DNA of 64,000 bases. Origin: Flavobacteriaceae bacterium (GTDB taxonomy: Bacteria > Bacteroidota > Bacteroidia > Flavobacteriales > Flavobacteriaceae). The translations under genes and the position numbers were made by a program. This document shows positions 61,000 through 64,000 of this stretch, piece after piece (positions within the stretch are counted from its first letter, which is position 1; every line of letters begins with the position of its first letter). A model generated the notes under the pieces. It was not told the origin of the DNA. It searched no databases and was given only the letters and a program-made list of their open reading frames with translations. The DNA is taken from contig CANGTQ010000007.1 in assembly GCA_947456955.1 (NCBI GenBank), positions 1-64,000 on the forward strand. The letters run 5' to 3'.

Positions 61000-62823
61000 T
61001 TAATGATTTAAATATAAAAATCCTTTCAATGGTTCAGGATAATCAATATCATTTAAAAATAGCAAATAGTAATAAGTGCCATCGGGTGCGTTTTTACTGC
61101 CAACTCCGTCTTTGACGTAACCATTCCAATCTTCGGTATTTTGATTTCCAGACCAAAGTAACCTTCCCCAACGACTGTAAATTTCCAATTTAAAATCCAA
61201 AAAAATATCGCGCAAACCGCCAATAGTAAAATTGTCATTATAACTGTCATTATTGGCTGAAACAAAGTTATAAACAGTTGGCGGACAATTTCTGGTGGTC
61301 AGTAAAAATGAAGTAATGTTAAAACAATTTTGATTGAAAATCCTAACGAAAATTTCTTTAGGGGTTTGCATTGCCTGATAATTGGATGTATTTAAAATTG
61401 GATTCACATCGAGTGTGGCATTTTCAAGAGTTTCATAAAAACGAACATTATCTTCCGGATTTGTTTTGACCAAATCTTCAAAAGAAGAAAAGTCAAAAGT
61501 GCCGCGGGTGAATCCTTCGTTACAAACCAATAAATTTTCTAAAAAATTAAAGGTTGGTGAAAACCAAAGCGAATCGTTTTGAACAGCTGTATTATTATTT
61601 TCTTCCAATTCTGCTATAATTCCGGTTCCGTCTCCAATATCATCAACCATAAATTTAATTTCAAAATCCAAAGTAACTGTGTCTGGTAAAACAAGAGTAA
61701 TTTGACCCGAAATAGAATCACCGATTGGAATTTCGGCAGTGGTCGTTATGGTTTGAAACAGTTGTCCATCAATGAATATTGAAATGGGTGTTGCTGCCGG
61801 CAATGCATTGGTGGAATTTATATTTGAAACAGTGTAATTAACCACGATTGTTTTAGAATCGCATTGTTTTTCAACGGATTCGATAGAAACGGTAGCATCG
61901 GGTAATTGACTGTTTAATTTAGTAACAACTGTATTAATCATCACAAAATCCTGGAAAGAAGTTAGTGTAATCTCAGCGCTTGTATCTCCAACAGCAATAT
62001 TGTTCTGAATATCATAGATATCCAAATCCATATTGTACAAAGTTGAATTGCCGGTTATCGAATTTGTTCCATTAAAAACATTATTTAGAGGATTTAATGC
62101 GTTACTTAATAATGTTCCATTCATTCTGAATTCTTCAGTTGCCAAACCAGAATCACCTTCCCAGGCAACAAAACCTACTTTGGAATTATTGTCATCAATA
62201 ACATTTAAACTGCTTAAAGTAATGGACAATTCATCTGGAACACCTTGTAAACCATCGTAAACATTGATTTGGTTTAATGGAAGTGCATCATTTTTATAGA
62301 TAATTACAATTGCCCAACCTGCAAAATTAGTTTTTCGTTGAAAATGGAACTCTTCAAATGCCGAAATGTCTAAATTGGATAGCGTATAATCACCATTTCC
62401 AGTGGTTTGAATGAGAGTTGTAATATCTTTAAAAGCACTAAAATATGTAAAAATGAGATTGCCAAATACCCTAAAAAGCGAGAAAGTTCTATCTGGAGTT
62501 ATGACCTCTGAATTTAAATTGACTTCAAAATCACCATCGCCACTTCCAGCCCAATATAAATATGCTTTTTCAATTACATCACCAGAATTTAAAGAAAGTG
62601 TTGCTGTCGAAGAAGTGTTTGTCACATAACCAGGAGAAGGATTGTTCTCGGCCGTATTCATAGTATTACCTATAAAAGTAAAATCATAGCGACCATTAAA
62701 CTGGTTGTACAACGATACATTTTGTCCATTGGTTTTAAAAATGAAACAAATAAGAACAATAAAAAAGAAAAAAAGTCGTTTTAAATTCAATGCAAAAACA
62801 GTTGAGATGATAAAATTAAACAA
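61000..62823 (-). CDS. Secreted protein with type IX (type B) C-terminal sorting domain
   Basis: 607 residues with a signal peptide after a short N-terminal stretch (F-F-F-F-I-V-L-I-C-F-I-F-K-T-N-G-Q). The middle has an A-Y-L-Y-W-A-G-S-G-D-G-D adhesion-like domain and a CARDB-like domain (V-N-Y-T-V-S-N-I-N-S, E-L-E-E-N-N-N-T). The C-terminal 90 residues are the gliding-motility-associated type: N-D-S-Y-N-D-N-F-T-I, L-E-I-Y-S-R-W-G-R-L-L-W-S-G and D-G-T-Y-Y-Y-L-L. Predicted cargo of the type IX system. No PorP/SprF gene is adjacent, unlike the first locus. Confidence 0.85.
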   Translation of the reverse strand: MFNFIISTVFALNLKRLFFFFIVLICFIFKTNGQNVSLYNQFNGRYDFTFIGNTMNTAENNPSPGYVTNTSSTATLSLNSGDVIEKAYLYWAGSGDGDFEVNLNSEVITPDRTFSLFRVFGNLIFTYFSAFKDITTLIQTTGNGDYTLSNLDISAFEEFHFQRKTNFAGWAIVIIYKNDALPLNQINVYDGLQGVPDELSITLSSLNVIDDNNSKVGFVAWEGDSGLATEEFRMNGTLLSNALNPLNNVFNGTNSITGNSTLYNMDLDIYDIQNNIAVGDTSAEITLTSFQDFVMINTVVTKLNSQLPDATVSIESVEKQCDSKTIVVNYTVSNINSTNALPAATPISIFIDGQLFQTITTTAEIPIGDSISGQITLVLPDTVTLDFEIKFMVDDIGDGTGIIAELEENNNTAVQNDSLWFSPTFNFLENLLVCNEGFTRGTFDFSSFEDLVKTNPEDNVRFYETLENATLDVNPILNTSNYQAMQTPKEIFVRIFNQNCFNITSFLLTTRNCPPTVYNFVSANNDSYNDNFTIGGLRDIFLDFKLEIYSRWGRLLWSGNQNTEDWNGYVKDGVGSKNAPDGTYYYLLFLNDIDYPEPLKGFLYLNH

Positions 62824-62902
62824 TATTTTTGAAAATTGAATTTTTAATAAAGTGCACTTTTTTAAAATAAATGTTTAATTTTCCAATGTTTAAAAAATAC
62901 AG

Positions 62903-63880
62903 GTGAAAAACTATTCAGTTAGACTATATACTTCAGAGGATTATGCCATTTGGAACAACTTTGTAAGCACTGCCAAAAATGCGACTTTTCTGTTTCATCG
63001 CGATTTTATGGAATACCATTCCGATAGATTTCAGGATTTCTCTTTGTTGGTTTTTGAAGAAGATAAATTGGTTTCGATTCTACCAGCTAACAAAGTAGGA
63101 GATACTGTTTTTTCTCATCAAGGCTTGACTTATGGTGGATTTGTTTTTGACAATAAAATCAAATTAGGTGAAGTAATTGCTATTACAAAAGATGTCCTAG
63201 CGTTTTTGAATTCAGTTGATATTACAAAATTTCAGCTAAAATTAATTCCATCAATTTACACCGATTATTTTTCTGAAGAAATTGAATATGTTATGTTTTT
63301 GGCCAATGCGAAACTAATTCGCAGAGATTGTCTTTCGGTGATAGATTTGACAAAACCTTTTGTTTTATCCAAAACCCGTAAAGAAAGTATCCGTCGAGGC
63401 GAAAAGAACAATTTGGTGATTAAGGAAGAACTTAAATTCGATTTGTTTTGGAATGAAATATTGATTCCTAATTTGGCAAAAAAGCACAATTCAAAACCAG
63501 TGCACACAATAGATGAAATAAGTAACTTGCAGCAAAAATTCCCAAACAGCATTCGTCATTTTAACCTATATAATAATGATAAAATTATCGCAGGAACTAC
63601 AGTTTTTGTTACTGATAAAGTAGCGCATCCACAGTATATTTCCGGGAATGAACAAAAGAATGAATTAGGAAGTTTAGATTTACTCTATAATTATTTGATT
63701 ACCCAAGTTTTTGCAGCTAAAAATTTCTTTGATTTTGGAATTTCTCATGAGCAAAACGGTAAGAAAATTAATCAAGGTTTATTGTTTTGGAAAGAAACGT
63801 TTGGTGCCAAAACTACGATTCAGAATTTTTACGAAGTTCAAACGTCAGATTATCATCTATTAGAAAATGTAATGCTATGA
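62903..63880 (+). CDS. FemAB/GNAT-fold transferase
   Basis: 325 residues starting with GTG at 62903. Two GNAT-like halves are seen, with the N-terminal L-V-F-E-E-D-K-L-V-S-I-L-P-A and a C-terminal R-H-F-N-L-Y-N-N-D-K-I-I-A-G-T-T-V-F and F-D-F-G-I-S-H-E-Q-N-G segments, typical of FemAB-like proteins acting in cell-envelope glycan or peptide modification. The 4-base ATGA overlap with the downstream DegT-type gene means the two are coupled, so the acceptor may be an amino sugar. Confidence 0.75.
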   Translation: MKNYSVRLYTSEDYAIWNNFVSTAKNATFLFHRDFMEYHSDRFQDFSLLVFEEDKLVSILPANKVGDTVFSHQGLTYGGFVFDNKIKLGEVIAITKDVLAFLNSVDITKFQLKLIPSIYTDYFSEEIEYVMFLANAKLIRRDCLSVIDLTKPFVLSKTRKESIRRGEKNNLVIKEELKFDLFWNEILIPNLAKKHNSKPVHTIDEISNLQQKFPNSIRHFNLYNNDKIIAGTTVFVTDKVAHPQYISGNEQKNELGSLDLLYNYLITQVFAAKNFFDFGISHEQNGKKINQGLLFWKETFGAKTTIQNFYEVQTSDYHLLENVML

Positions 63881-64000
63881 TTAAGTTCCTCGACTTACAA
63901 AAAATAAATCATCAATATCAAGAACAGTTTCAGCAAAAAATGAAATTGGTTTCAGATAAAGGTTGGTTTATTTTGGGCGATGAAGTCAAAACATTTGAAA
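63877..64000 (+). CDS. DegT/DnrJ/EryC1 aminotransferase (5' end only)
   Basis: The first 41 residues are in the window: M-I-K-F-L-D-L-Q-K-I-N, then V-S-D-K-G-W-F-I-L-G-D-E-V-K-T-F-E. This is the standard N-terminus of PLP-dependent sugar aminotransferases (including FdtB/QdtB-type). The gene runs off the window. It probably makes an amino sugar nucleotide for a surface glycan, with the FemAB/GNAT-type gene before it. Confidence 0.75.
   Translation, partial: MIKFLDLQKINHQYQEQFQQKMKLVSDKGWFILGDEVKTFE

Overview
The window looks like a chromosomal segment of a Flavobacterium-like member of the Bacteroidota. It is AT-rich. It encodes type IX secretion cargo with gliding-motility-type C-terminal domains, a PorP/SprF protein, a type III glutamine synthetase, a fused alpha/beta 2-oxoacid dehydrogenase E1 and a PafA-type phosphatase. 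Intergenic regions carry TAnnTTTG -7 promoter elements instead of the E. coli -35/-10 pair. I saw no rRNA, tRNA, CRISPR array, transposase or prophage genes.

Layout. 1-5738 (+): the 3' end of a giant repetitive type IX (type B) adhesin, a PorP/SprF-like outer-membrane protein and a PorE-like TPR/propeller/OmpA protein, packed as one unit. 5856-7899 (+): PafA-like alkaline phosphatase and a DUF1508 protein. 8014-22705 (-): E1 fusion; an overlapping MBOAT/SGNH/M1-like barrel operon; uvrA with a LOG-family gene; a ClC transporter; acpH with an AlkD-like gene. 22882-24291 (+): a GlmM-type mutase. 24309-31396 (-): a VTT-like membrane protein, then DUF4834, YfhO, a two-gene nucleotidyltransferase cassette, a glycosyltransferase and a flippase (surface polysaccharide). 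31523-33606 (+): outer-membrane protein and GNAT protein. 33906-34850 (-): TerC/Alx. 35047-40805 (+): glnN, two tandem double-OmpA proteins, purM-like gene and a hypothetical gene. 40896-46472 (-): clpS, prmA, tpiA, TlpA-like lipoprotein, MauE/thioredoxin fusion, DUF1599. 46565-48009 (+): folP and a lipoprotein. 48028-53740 (-): rlmH, aroE, TPR protein, class III aminotransferase, OstA-like protein. 53863-55734 (+): GH13 amylase. 55789-62823 (-): purA, fur, rel/spoT, a SpoU rRNA methyltransferase and a second type B cargo protein. 62903-64000 (+): FemAB/GNAT-like transferase and the start of a DegT-type sugar aminotransferase.

Much of the window is housekeeping (folate, purine, shikimate, glycolysis, nucleotide excision repair, stringent response) interleaved with envelope functions. 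The features most worth a second look are: the overlapping operon with one intact O-acyltransferase and two hydrolase folds that lack catalytic residues; a perfect palindrome at the uvrA transcription start; a dyad inside the purM promoter; a 49-aa gene translationally coupled to a nucleotidyltransferase; and a family of word-like intergenic repeats, some of whose words recur at unrelated loci. The longest gene-free stretch is about 299 bp (33607-33905), AT-rich, between convergent genes; I see no gene or strong hairpin in it. Promoters and operators are read by eye from consensus and are tentative.
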